Below the pieces are notes generated by a model, which saw nothing but the letters and a program-made list of their open reading frames with translations, did no database searches and was not told the origin of the DNA. A DNA stretch of 35,088 bases from Oscillospiraceae bacterium (GTDB lineage: Bacteria; Bacillota; Clostridia; Oscillospirales; Ruminococcaceae). The translations under genes and the position numbers were made by a program. Shown here in pieces: positions 8,501 through 15,450 of this stretch (its first letter is position 1; each line of letters begins with the position of its first letter). The stretch is taken from positions 1 to 35,088 of the forward strand of contig WRLV01000017.1 in NCBI GenBank assembly GCA_009777445.1, written 5' to 3'.

Positions 8501-9226
8501 ATGGATATCTATGAGAGGGAACAAGCAATATACGATAATGCCGTTCAACGATTAGAAGAAGTTAAGAACGGGGATTCGTGTACCATTGATGATTATGGTG
8601 GGCTTTTAAGAGAATACGGCAGGCTGTTACGCCAAATGCGCCGTTTCACCACCATTTCAGACAGAACAGCAGAGACTCTTAACACCACCAAACAGGACTT
8701 GTTGGGAAAAGTAAACTTCGACCAACTCACAGAACTGTATAATAGGCGTTTTATGGAAGAAAGTTTTAACCGACTAATCAAGTCAATTTCGCGTTATGGT
8801 GGAATTTTAAGTGTTTTAATGCTTGACATTGACTTCTTTAAGCCGTATAATGATACATACGGGCATGCGCAAGGCGATGAATGTCTTAAAGTAGTCTCGA
8901 AGGCTATCGCACGCTGTGTCACGCGCTCAGATGATTTTGTGGCGCGATACGGAGGAGAGGAATTTGTGGCAGTGTTGCCAAACACCGATAAAAGAGGGGC
9001 TTGTTTGGTTGCCAAATCAATACTTGAAACGATTAGAGAATGTGATATTAAGCACGAAAACAGCAGAGTCGCTAAGTTTGTCACAATCTCAATCGGGGTG
9101 ACAACCGGGAATGTCGAACACTCGCAGGATTATTCTGATTTTATTAAGCAAGCGGATAAGGCTTTGTATATGTCAAAGCAAAACGGAAGAAACATGTACA
9201 CATTCCTTGACTTCAAGGAAGACTAA
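8501..9226 (+). CDS. SiaD-like diguanylate cyclase (GGDEF)
   Basis: A 241-residue cytoplasmic diguanylate cyclase making c-di-GMP from two GTP. Residues 30-70 form a helical stalk (LLREYGRLLRQMRRF, then SDRTAETL) typical of SiaD, where SiaC binds. The GGDEF domain covers about 72-238. DIDFFKPYND binds metal and GTP, and the active-site loop is GGEEF at 151-155. An RxxD inhibitory site is present at R142-D145, at the normal distance, so product inhibition is likely. It has no transmembrane segment and no other sensory domain, as expected of an enzyme switched by a partner protein. It lies 51 bases after the phosphatase gene. Confidence 0.92.
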   Translation: MDIYEREQAIYDNAVQRLEEVKNGDSCTIDDYGGLLREYGRLLRQMRRFTTISDRTAETLNTTKQDLLGKVNFDQLTELYNRRFMEESFNRLIKSISRYGGILSVLMLDIDFFKPYNDTYGHAQGDECLKVVSKAIARCVTRSDDFVARYGGEEFVAVLPNTDKRGACLVAKSILETIRECDIKHENSRVAKFVTISIGVTTGNVEHSQDYSDFIKQADKALYMSKQNGRNMYTFLDFKED

Positions 9227-9257
9227 TTTTAATAGCGTGGAAAGGACATGTCTTAAA

Positions 9258-9812
9258 ATGATAAAAATGCTTGATGCCTATAACATGGTTAAGGATGAAA
9301 ACATAATCCTTATTTACAGCGGCCCTATTTGGAACGATGGTATGCAGGGAATCGCTGAAAACCTAAAGAAGCGGTTAGAGTTTGATGAACTTCCGCTGTC
9401 TGCCTCACAGTCAGTTTTCTCAGTCTTTGTCGAGCAAATGAACAACATTTTAATGTATTCGGCAGAGAAACAACATCTGCACTTGAAAGAAAAAGAATTT
9501 GATGTGTCTAAGGGAATGTTGATTATCGGTGTAATCGAAGGCAAGTCGTATTTTATAAGAAGCGGAAATCTTGTTAAGAATTCCGGTATAGAACTGATAA
9601 AGTCACGAATAGACCATCTTAACACACTCGATAAACAACAACTGCGTAAATTCTATAAAGAGCAAATAAGAGCCGAAAACACCAACCCCGAGAGCAAGGG
9701 CGCGGGAATAGGCTTAATCGAAATAGCAAGGCGAGCGACAGGCAAAATCGAATATGAATTTACGCCCTATAAAGGTGACTTTTCGTTTTTTTCTATGTTA
9801 GTCTATATATAA
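9258..9812 (+). CDS. SiaB-like protein kinase (DUF6272)
   Basis: A 184-residue protein of the SiaB family, distantly related to GHKL anti-sigma kinases. In P. aeruginosa SiaB phosphorylates SiaC and so stops it from activating SiaD. The motif GAGIGLIEIARRATGKIEY near the C terminus matches the family's glycine-rich GxGxGLIxxAR segment, and an N-box-like region FVEQMNNILMYS lies near residue 60. I took ATG 9258, preceded by GGAAAGG and in the correct frame. The longer reading frame from 9111 would run far into the cyclase gene. The TAA stop is formed at the edge of a 68-bp repeat. Confidence 0.85.
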   Translation: MIKMLDAYNMVKDENIILIYSGPIWNDGMQGIAENLKKRLEFDELPLSASQSVFSVFVEQMNNILMYSAEKQHLHLKEKEFDVSKGMLIIGVIEGKSYFIRSGNLVKNSGIELIKSRIDHLNTLDKQQLRKFYKEQIRAENTNPESKGAGIGLIEIARRATGKIEYEFTPYKGDFSFFSMLVYI

Positions 9813-9878
9813 CCGGCGAGCCGCCGGTCGCAAACCGACATAATGTATGTTTTATTTGCAATAGCTCACGCGCCGGTT
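9811..9878. repeat. 68-bp dispersed palindromic element, copy 1
   Basis: Begins AACCGGCG (9811-9818) and ends CGCCGGTT (9871-9878), a perfect eight-base terminal inverted repeat. The first 18 bases also contain the local hairpin ACCGGCG-AGC-CGCCGGT. The central part is ATGTATGTTTTATTTGCAA followed by TAGCTCACG. It is the same length as the copy at 33986 and differs from it at about eight positions. It lies between the SiaB- and SiaC-like genes and supplies the last two bases of the upstream TAA. Confidence 0.9.
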
Positions 9879-9933
9879 TACATTGAATTTTTGGTGAGCT
9901 TGAATCACTACTTTAGGAGAGGAGAATTCCCTT

Positions 9934-10314
9934 ATGGCTTTTATTTTAGAACGGCAAAGAACAGGCTCAACCCCTTATGTTTTCATTGACGGGGATAAGG
10001 GTTATATAAAACTTGAAGGTGAAAGCTTTCACGAAAATGTTGTTGAATTTTTCAAAGATATAAATGCGTGGCTTGACAGCTTTTTGGCATCGGAATTTAC
10101 CGAGCTGACTTTCGACTGCGCCATGGAATATTTTAACAGCTCAACCGCAAAACTTTTGTTCAATATGCTGCTTAATATGGACGATTATGCCATTGACGGC
10201 AAAAAAGTTGTCGTAAATTGGATAACCACTGTTGATAACGATATTATAATAGAGTGCGGAGAAGATTTTGAAGAAGAACTTAACAATCTGGAATTTAACA
10301 TGATTATCCAGTAA
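9934..10314 (+). CDS. SiaC-like switch protein (DUF1987)
   Basis: A 126-residue protein of the SiaC/DUF1987 family. Family landmarks are KLEGESFHENVVEFF (residues 26-40), the segment MEYFNSSTAKLL (64-75) and the acidic end GEDFEEELNN. In P. aeruginosa SiaC is phosphorylated on Thr68 by SiaB and dephosphorylated by SiaA; the unphosphorylated form binds and activates SiaD. The equivalent position here appears to be Ser69 in YFNSST, with Thr71 as an alternative. Translation starts after TTTAGGAGAGGAG. A 68-bp palindromic repeat lies in the 121-base gap upstream and could affect its expression relative to siaB. Confidence 0.88.
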   Translation: MAFILERQRTGSTPYVFIDGDKGYIKLEGESFHENVVEFFKDINAWLDSFLASEFTELTFDCAMEYFNSSTAKLLFNMLLNMDDYAIDGKKVVVNWITTVDNDIIIECGEDFEEELNNLEFNMIIQ

Positions 10315-10318
10315 AATG

Positions 10319-10347
10319 TTGACATGTCTTAATTTTTATGGTAGAAT
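10319..10347 (+). promoter_or_regulatory. Promoter of the SCP2-like gene
   Basis: TTGACA at 10319-10324, a 17-base spacer and TAGAAT at 10342-10347. It begins only five bases after the siaC-like stop codon. Transcription would start near 10354, giving a leader of about 50 bases. It allows the SCP2-like and Sel1-repeat genes to be expressed apart from the Sia operon. Confidence 0.8.
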
Positions 10348-10403
10348 ATATATAGAGACGTTATCTTATGACGAACTCTTAAAATAAAACAGGGGGTGTA
10401 ATT

Positions 10404-10724
10404 ATGACTTTAGAAAAAATAATAGCCGAAATCAAAGAGAAAACTGTTAACTTTGATGGTAGCAATTACGGCGGTTTTTTAGCGATTCAGGTGACTTTAA
10501 GCGACTTGAATCAAGTTTTCTATGTCGAAATCAAGGACGGGAAGTTATCGGTTGAACCTTATGAATATCACGATAGGCAGGCGAACCTAATCATCTCCTC
10601 CGCGAACTTCGTGAAACTGATAAACAATAAACTCAACTCTGTGCTTGCTTTCACTACCGGGTTACTTAAAATCGAAGGTGATATAGGAAAAGCGACCGAA
10701 CTTGCAGGTTTGTTTAAAAAATAA
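10404..10724 (+). CDS. SCP2-like lipid/sterol-binding domain protein
   Basis: A 106-residue single-domain protein of the SCP2 fold. The pattern of an amphipathic start, FLAIQVTLSDLNQVFYVEIKDGKLSVEP, a middle LIISSANFVKLINNKLN and the end GLLKIEGDIGKATELAGLF matches SCP2 proteins, which hold lipids in a hydrophobic pocket. No signal peptide is seen, so it is cytoplasmic. It follows the SiaC-like gene but has its own promoter. AGGGGGTG precedes the ATG. A role in sensing or moving lipid related to the Sia pathway is possible but is only inferred from position. Confidence 0.85.
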   Translation: MTLEKIIAEIKEKTVNFDGSNYGGFLAIQVTLSDLNQVFYVEIKDGKLSVEPYEYHDRQANLIISSANFVKLINNKLNSVLAFTTGLLKIEGDIGKATELAGLFKK

Positions 10725-10787
10725 GCGAACAACACATTCCCCAAAAAAGCAAGTAGAACTTATAACATAATTTTTTCGATGCTGTAA

Positions 10788-10808
10788 TGGGGAAGCCAAT
10801 ATGGTTTC
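10788..10808. other. Stem-loop in the leader of the Sel1-repeat gene
   Basis: GGGAAGCC, a five-base loop AATAT, and GGTTTCCC pair with one G-U step. No T-run follows, so it is not a standard terminator. It lies about 20 bases before the AGGAGG site of the next gene and may modulate read-through or message stability. Confidence 0.4.
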
Positions 10809-10843
10809 CCTATTATCAAAAAATGAAGAGAGGAGGCATGTTA

Positions 10844-11743
10844 ATGGCTGATGCTAATGATAAAAAACAAGCGACGGCGGAGAATTTATATATTCAAGGT
10901 AAAATGGACAAGGCGTATAAACTTTTGTCTGAGCTTTCCAAAACGGGAAATCCTCAGGTAATGTTTTTGTTAGGCGAATGTTTCCGTTATGGTCATGGTG
11001 TGCCCGAAAGCGAAGAAGAGGCCTTGAAATGGTATGAGAAAGGCGCGGATAAAAACCACCTCTTGTCGTCTTGCGGAAAAGCCTCTTTGATTAAAGAGCC
11101 AGAGGAAAGAAATGATGTCCTCTCAAGATTAAGAGAACCCCTTGAGCGTTCAGCTTATGATGGGAATGTCTTTGCGTGCCATATGTTAAGTGTTTGTTAT
11201 CTTTACGGGCGTGGTGTGCCGGAAGACCCTGCTAAAGCAATTGACTTTTGCACCCGAGCCGCCAATCAAGGGTATGCGTTAGCGCAATATCACTTAGGGC
11301 TGTATTGTAGCAAAGGCATCGGAGTAACAAGAAACCCTAAAGAAGCACTCAAATGGTTTGAAAAAGCGGCTGAACAAGGTTATGCCGCCGCGCAATATAA
11401 AGTCGGGATTCATTATTCAGAAGAAGGCGCGGATGCGAAAAGCAGAACTACCGGGGCGAAATGGTTTTTAAAGGCGGCAGAGCAGGGGCATGCGTTGTCG
11501 CAATATCAAGTTGCGCTGTGTTATTATAACGGCTCGGGGTTAATGCTGAGTGTCAAAAAATCAGCTCAGTGGTTTCAAAAATCGGCTGACCAGGGTTATG
11601 ACTGGGCTATGTTCAGACTTGCTAACTGTTATAAATATGGTTATGGCGTTAACAGAGACAAGCGAATGGCAGAAGAGCTCTATGAAAAAGCAAAAAAGCG
11701 AAACAATCCCGAATTATTGCAAGCACTTAAAAATGAAACTTAA
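10844..11743 (+). CDS. Sel1-repeat (SLR) protein
   Basis: A 299-residue protein built from about six Sel1-like repeats of 36 residues, each with the pattern AQYxLGxxYxxGxGVxxxxxxAxxWFxKAAEQGxA. Examples are LGECFRYGHGVPESEEEAL and LGLYCSKGIGVTRNPKEAL. Such repeats form alpha/alpha superhelices that bind other proteins. No signal peptide or transmembrane segment is visible. I chose ATG 10844, seven bases after AGGAGG at 10831-10836; ATG 10838 is too close to it and the upstream ATG at 10787 lies in the stem-loop. It is probably co-transcribed with the SCP2-like gene. The partner protein is unknown. Confidence 0.88.
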   Translation: MADANDKKQATAENLYIQGKMDKAYKLLSELSKTGNPQVMFLLGECFRYGHGVPESEEEALKWYEKGADKNHLLSSCGKASLIKEPEERNDVLSRLREPLERSAYDGNVFACHMLSVCYLYGRGVPEDPAKAIDFCTRAANQGYALAQYHLGLYCSKGIGVTRNPKEALKWFEKAAEQGYAAAQYKVGIHYSEEGADAKSRTTGAKWFLKAAEQGHALSQYQVALCYYNGSGLMLSVKKSAQWFQKSADQGYDWAMFRLANCYKYGYGVNRDKRMAEELYEKAKKRNNPELLQALKNET

Positions 11744-11780
11744 ATAATCTAAGAAATAATAATAAAATGGGGGTCAATTA

Positions 11781-13829
11781 ATGAAAGCCTATCAATGCAA
11801 AAGCATACGCAACATCGCGCTCACAGGGCATGGCGGTTGCGGAAAAACAACGTTAGCCGACGCGCTTGTTTATAAGAGCGGCGGCAGTGACAGAATGGGG
11901 AAGGTGTCGGATGGTACCGCTCTTACCGACTTTGACCCCGATGAAATTAAAAGAAAGGTGTCGCTTAACACCGCGCTTGCTTATGCCGAGTGGAAAGATG
12001 TCAAAATCAACATTATTGACACACCCGGGCAGTTTGATTTTATTGGCGGAATGTATGAAGGTATTCGTGCCGCCGAAAGCGTGGTTATAGCCTTAGCGGC
12101 TAAAGACGGGGTTCAAGTGGGAACCGTAAAAGCCCACAAAGAAGCGACTAAACAGGGTAAGGCAAAAATTTTTGCCGTAACTAAAATTGATGAAGAAAAC
12201 GCCGATTTTGACAAAACCCTCGCCGGGCTTAAAGAAAAGTTCGGTAATTCGGTGTGTCCTGTTATTGTTCCTGCGGCGAGTGGCGTTTTCGTTAACCTAC
12301 TTACAATGAAGGCGTATAAATATGACAAAGGAAATTCAACGCAAACCGACATGCCGTCGGGCGATTTTGACTCACTGCGCATGACTTTAGCAGAGGCGAT
12401 TGCCGAAACAAATGAAGATTTAATGGAGCGGTTCTTTGAAAACATGGGTGAAGATTTCACCGATGAGGAGTTTTCAAACGGGCTGAGAGACGGCTTAATT
12501 TCAGGCGCGGTTTCTCCTGTTATAGCGTGTTCGGCTGAAAACCTCGGCGGAATTGACCTATTGCTTGACTTAATTGTCGGCTCTTTCCCCTCACCGTGTG
12601 ATGTTGAGGGTGAGGTTTCGGGCGACAAGAAAATTAAATGCAGTGACAGCGCGCCTTTGTCGGCGTTTGTATTCAAAACAGTTGCAGACCCGTTTGTCGG
12701 TAAAATGAGTTTTGTTAAAATTATCACGGGGAAATTAAACCCAAAAACCGAACCGGTCAACACAAGAACAGGGGAAGTAGAGCGTTTTGGTAAACTCTTA
12801 GCACTTAAAGGCAAAAAGCAGGCAGACTTAGCAGAAGCCGCCGCCGGCGATATTGTTGCTATTACAAAGCTGAACGCCACCACAGGCGATGCCTTGTGCG
12901 CCCCCGGAAACAGCATGGAATTTGCTCAAATTGAGTTTCCACCTGCTTGTTTCTTCCAGGCTATTTCTGCTAAGGGTAAGGGCGACGAAGCAAAAATCAG
13001 TAGTGCAATTCAAAAAACCCTTGAAGAAGACCGCACGTTAACCTATACAAACAACCGCGAGACACGCCAACGCGTCTTGGGTGGATTGGGCGACCAACAC
13101 CTTGACGTTGTCGTCAACAAGATGAAGAACAAGTTCGGCGTTGACGTTGAGCTGTCTGAGCCAATCATTGCATATCGCGAGTCCATCAGAAAAAAAGTTG
13201 TGAACATTGAAGGCAAACACAAAAAACAATCCGGCGGCGCGGGTCAATTTGGCGTTGTCGTTATGGAATTTGAACCGCACGAAGAAGACCAGTTAATCTT
13301 TGAAGAAAGAGTGTTCGGGGGAAGTGTTCCCAAACAATTTTTCCCGGCTGTTGAAAAGGGCTTAAAAGAGAGTGTAGAACACGGCGTTTTGGCGGGTTAT
13401 CCCGTTGTTAGGCTGAAAGCGACTTTGGTTGACGGAAAATATCACCCCGTTGACAGTAAAGAAATCGCGTTTGTTCAAGCGGCGCGTTTGGCGTTCAAAG
13501 CGGGCGTTAAGGCGGCATCTCCTTGTTTGTTAGAGCCGGTTATTTCCATGAAAATTTTAGTTGGCGACGAGAATACCGGTGATGTTATGGGGATTGTCAA
13601 TAAGCGCCGTGGCTCAGTTCTCGGGACTAATCCCGTTGGTGGCGGTATGACTGAAATTGAAGCTGAAATGCCGCAAGCAGAAACCTCCGACTTCGCATTA
13701 GTCATTCTGCAAATGACTAAAGGATTAGGAAGTTACACCTTTGAATTTGCAAGATATCAAGAACTCCCGGGGCAACTCGAGGCAGAAGTAATCAAAAACG
13801 CACCTAAGTTTAGTGAGTATGAGGGATAA
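11781..13829 (+). CDS. Elongation factor G paralogue (EF-G-like GTPase)
   Basis: A 682-residue protein with the EF-G domain order: GTPase domain (about 1-270), beta-barrel domain II, domain III, domain IV with SGGAGQFGVVVMEFEP, and domain V ending near GSYTFEFARYQELPG. The P-loop GHGGCGKT (16-23) is intact. In the G3 motif the catalytic histidine of EF-G is replaced: DTPGQ (80-84) instead of DTPGH. The G4 motif is TKID (134-137) rather than NKxD. These changes mark the EF-G-like paralogue group rather than the main translocase, and GTP hydrolysis is probably altered. The function of this group is not settled. The start follows ATGGGGGTCAATTA. A tetracycline-resistance role cannot be claimed from this sequence. 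Confidence 0.87.
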   Translation: MKAYQCKSIRNIALTGHGGCGKTTLADALVYKSGGSDRMGKVSDGTALTDFDPDEIKRKVSLNTALAYAEWKDVKINIIDTPGQFDFIGGMYEGIRAAESVVIALAAKDGVQVGTVKAHKEATKQGKAKIFAVTKIDEENADFDKTLAGLKEKFGNSVCPVIVPAASGVFVNLLTMKAYKYDKGNSTQTDMPSGDFDSLRMTLAEAIAETNEDLMERFFENMGEDFTDEEFSNGLRDGLISGAVSPVIACSAENLGGIDLLLDLIVGSFPSPCDVEGEVSGDKKIKCSDSAPLSAFVFKTVADPFVGKMSFVKIITGKLNPKTEPVNTRTGEVERFGKLLALKGKKQADLAEAAAGDIVAITKLNATTGDALCAPGNSMEFAQIEFPPACFFQAISAKGKGDEAKISSAIQKTLEEDRTLTYTNNRETRQRVLGGLGDQHLDVVVNKMKNKFGVDVELSEPIIAYRESIRKKVVNIEGKHKKQSGGAGQFGVVVMEFEPHEEDQLIFEERVFGGSVPKQFFPAVEKGLKESVEHGVLAGYPVVRLKATLVDGKYHPVDSKEIAFVQAARLAFKAGVKAASPCLLEPVISMKILVGDENTGDVMGIVNKRRGSVLGTNPVGGGMTEIEAEMPQAETSDFALVILQMTKGLGSYTFEFARYQELPGQLEAEVIKNAPKFSEYEG

Positions 13830-13833
13830 TACG

Positions 13834-13861
13834 CAAAACCCCCTGCCTAATGGTGGGGGGT
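13834..13861 (-). terminator. Terminator of gpr (convergent region)
   Basis: Positions 13838-13861 form a ten-pair stem with G-U steps around a TAAT loop (ACCCCC ... GGGGGT). On the minus strand it is followed by TTTTGCG, so it would end gpr transcription. On the plus strand no T-run follows, but the hairpin may still mark the end of the EF-G-like message. Confidence 0.6.
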
Positions 13862-13863
13862 AA

Positions 13864-13939
13864 TTCGGTGTTCATTCGGGACGAGCAAGCCCGTCCCCTA
13901 CAATAATTGTCAATTGTCAATTGTACATTGTCAATTGTT
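13864..13939 (-). repeat. Five-heptamer repeat with conserved palindromic tail
   Basis: Read on the minus strand, five heptamers (13939-13905: AACAATT, GACAATG, TACAATT, GACAATT, GACAATT) are followed by ATTGTAGGGGACGGGCTTGC-type sequence and GAATGAACACCGAA (to 13864). The same order, heptamers then tail, is seen at 34814-34889. The stop codon of gpr lies inside the heptamer block, so the repeat has replaced or capped the gene's 3' end. Confidence 0.88.
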
Positions 13940-14734
13940 CGTCAACTGTTTAAACTCTTCATCGCTGAGTGTGGGGTTTAGTATTCTGTTTAACGCGCTG
14001 CCAATCGTTCGGGCGTAGCGGTTTATAATCATGTCTATTTCGCGTGGGACGATAATTGTGTGGGCGAAGGCGTTGTCTTTGGTGACGTTGGCTGTGTCGG
14101 CTACAGTCGGCACGCCGATTGCCAACACGGGGACGTTAAGCGTTTTCTCTGATATTTCATGGCGCGCGTTTTTTACCCCACTGCCCGGGGCTATGCCTGA
14201 GTCGGCTATTTGTATTGTCTTTCCGAGCCGCTCAATGTCCATGCAGGCAAGGCTGTCTACCGCAATAACCAACTGCGGCTTTATTCCGTCACAAATATAT
14301 TTGAGCTGTAACGCGCTTTCAATCCCCGTTTGAGCTAACACGCCCGTTTCCACCACATAGACTTTGCGCATAGAAAGCTCTTCAAATTCCGCTAAAGCTG
14401 AGAAATGCGCGGTGGCGACAGTGTTCTTGACTGCTCTTACCCCAAGGGAGTCGGGGGTTATGTTCTCGTTTCCTAAACCCGCAACCAACACATTCCCCCC
14501 TTTAGGAATTAACGGCGACAACAACTGCTCTAACGCTGATTTTTCTGCCGACTGAGCACCGTCATTGCAAAAAAGGGTGATATATATTCCGGGGGGCTTA
14601 CCGATTGCGCGAGAGCCTTCTTCATTTAGATTAATACGCGTATAATTAACGCCTTCGATTGTGCCTTCAGTCAGCTCGTTGTCTTGATAATTTTCCTTTG
14701 GTAATATTTCTAAAGCAAGGTCAGTTCTGTTCAT
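13931..14734 (-). CDS. gpr: GPR germination/spore protease
   Basis: Spore protease that starts degradation of small acid-soluble spore proteins during germination. The 267-residue protein begins MNRTDLALE, matching the conserved RTDLAxE, and has GLGNENITPDSLGVRAV, PQLVIAVDSLAC and IQIADSGIAPGSGVKNAR, all hallmark GPR segments. It is shorter than the Bacillus enzymes (about 370 residues). The N-terminal propeptide of about 15 residues found in Bacillus GPR is absent: the ATG lies two residues before RTDLA with AGAGAGGA directly upstream. It is divergent from rpsT, a gene order widely kept in Bacillota. It would be expressed in the forespore; no sigma-G promoter was confidently located. Confidence 0.93.
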   Translation of the reverse strand: MNRTDLALEILPKENYQDNELTEGTIEGVNYTRINLNEEGSRAIGKPPGIYITLFCNDGAQSAEKSALEQLLSPLIPKGGNVLVAGLGNENITPDSLGVRAVKNTVATAHFSALAEFEELSMRKVYVVETGVLAQTGIESALQLKYICDGIKPQLVIAVDSLACMDIERLGKTIQIADSGIAPGSGVKNARHEISEKTLNVPVLAIGVPTVADTANVTKDNAFAHTIIVPREIDMIINRYARTIGSALNRILNPTLSDEEFKQLTNN

Positions 14735-14778
14735 AAAAATCCTCTCTAAAATTTTTTTGAAAATTTTTCAAAAAAGTA

Positions 14779-14807
14779 TTGCAAATTTTTAAAATACATG
14801 CTATAAT
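14779..14807 (+). promoter_or_regulatory. Promoter of rpsT
   Basis: TTGCAA at 14779-14784, a 17-base spacer and TATAAT at 14802-14807. Transcription would begin near 14814, about 45 bases before rpsT. It lies in the 124-base divergent gap between gpr and rpsT. Confidence 0.8.
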
Positions 14808-14858
14808 ATACTTTGCTAATAATAACAAACTATACTTGTAAAAAAGGAGGAAACTTAA

Positions 14859-15104
14859 GTGCCTAATATTAAATCAGCTAAAAAAAGGGTTCGTGTGACA
14901 AAGGTAAAATATGAGAGAAATAAAGCAAGACGTTCGGAAATGAAAACCGTTTTGAAAAAAGCTAAAGCCGATGGCGCGGCTCATATTGAGATTCACAACG
15001 CCTTAAGAATGTTAGATAAAGCGGCAGGCAAAGGGATTATCCATCGTAATAAAGCCGCTCGTCTCAAAAGCAAACTTGCAAAAAAACAAACAGCTTCAGC
15101 GTAA
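14859..15104 (+). CDS. rpsT: 30S ribosomal protein S20
   Basis: An 81-residue, very basic protein starting PNIKSAKKRVRVTKVKYERN after the initiator, the standard S20 N terminus. It ends with NKAARLKSKLAKK, which is also typical. S20 binds 16S rRNA early in 30S assembly. The start is GTG at 14859, eight bases after AAAGGAGG. Normal length for the family. Confidence 0.97.
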   Translation: MPNIKSAKKRVRVTKVKYERNKARRSEMKTVLKKAKADGAAHIEIHNALRMLDKAAGKGIIHRNKAARLKSKLAKKQTASA

Positions 15105-15124
15105 TTAGAATTCGCTATACAGAC

Positions 15125-15159
15125 ACCGGTGCCGTTTAAACGATGCCGGTTGTTGTTTT
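15125..15159 (+). terminator. Probable terminator of rpsT
   Basis: ACCGGTGCCGT (15125-15135) pairs with ACGATGCCGGT (15140-15150), with two G-U pairs and one mismatch around a TTAA loop. The tail TGTTGTTTT follows. The T-run is interrupted, so some read-through into the chorismate mutase gene is likely. Confidence 0.6.
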
Positions 15160-15172
15160 CTGTGAGGTATTT

Positions 15173-15445
15173 ATGAAATTAGAAAGAATAAGAGAAGAAA
15201 TTGACGAAATTGATAATAAAATTTTGTTGTTGTTTAAGGAACGGCTTGAAAAAACCGATGAGGTAGCGCGTTATAAACAAAAGAACAATCTGCCTATATT
15301 AAATGTTGAAAGAGAAAAGCAAATCATAGACAGAATCTGCGGCGAATGTAATGAACACACAAAAGACTACGCAGCGCGCCTTTTCGACACGCTGTTTGAC
15401 ATTAGCCGCGATTACCAAAAGGTGATTCTAACAAATAAGGAGTGA
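15173..15445 (+). CDS. Chorismate mutase, AroQ class
   Basis: A 90-residue helical protein that would convert chorismate to prephenate in phenylalanine and tyrosine synthesis. The AroQ pattern is present: LERIREEIDEIDNKILLLFKER, then VARYKQKNNLPILNVEREKQ with the lysine and arginine/glutamate residues that line the active site. I chose ATG 15173 because GAGG lies six bases before it. An earlier in-frame ATG at 15143 lies inside the rpsT terminator. The stop overlaps the ribosome binding site of uppP, suggesting coupling. Stand-alone mutases of this size are common in Clostridia. Confidence 0.88.
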   Translation: MKLERIREEIDEIDNKILLLFKERLEKTDEVARYKQKNNLPILNVEREKQIIDRICGECNEHTKDYAARLFDTLFDISRDYQKVILTNKE

Positions 15446-15450
15446 ACATT

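Noticed and set aside
9111-9257. Longer N terminus for the SiaB-like kinase
   Set aside because: It would overlap the end of the cyclase gene by more than 100 bases and adds residues that look like a shadow frame.
11781-13829. Tetracycline ribosomal protection protein
   Set aside because: The protein is EF-G-like throughout, but its altered G3 and G4 motifs fit the EF-G paralogue group; nothing specific to Tet(M)-type proteins was seen.
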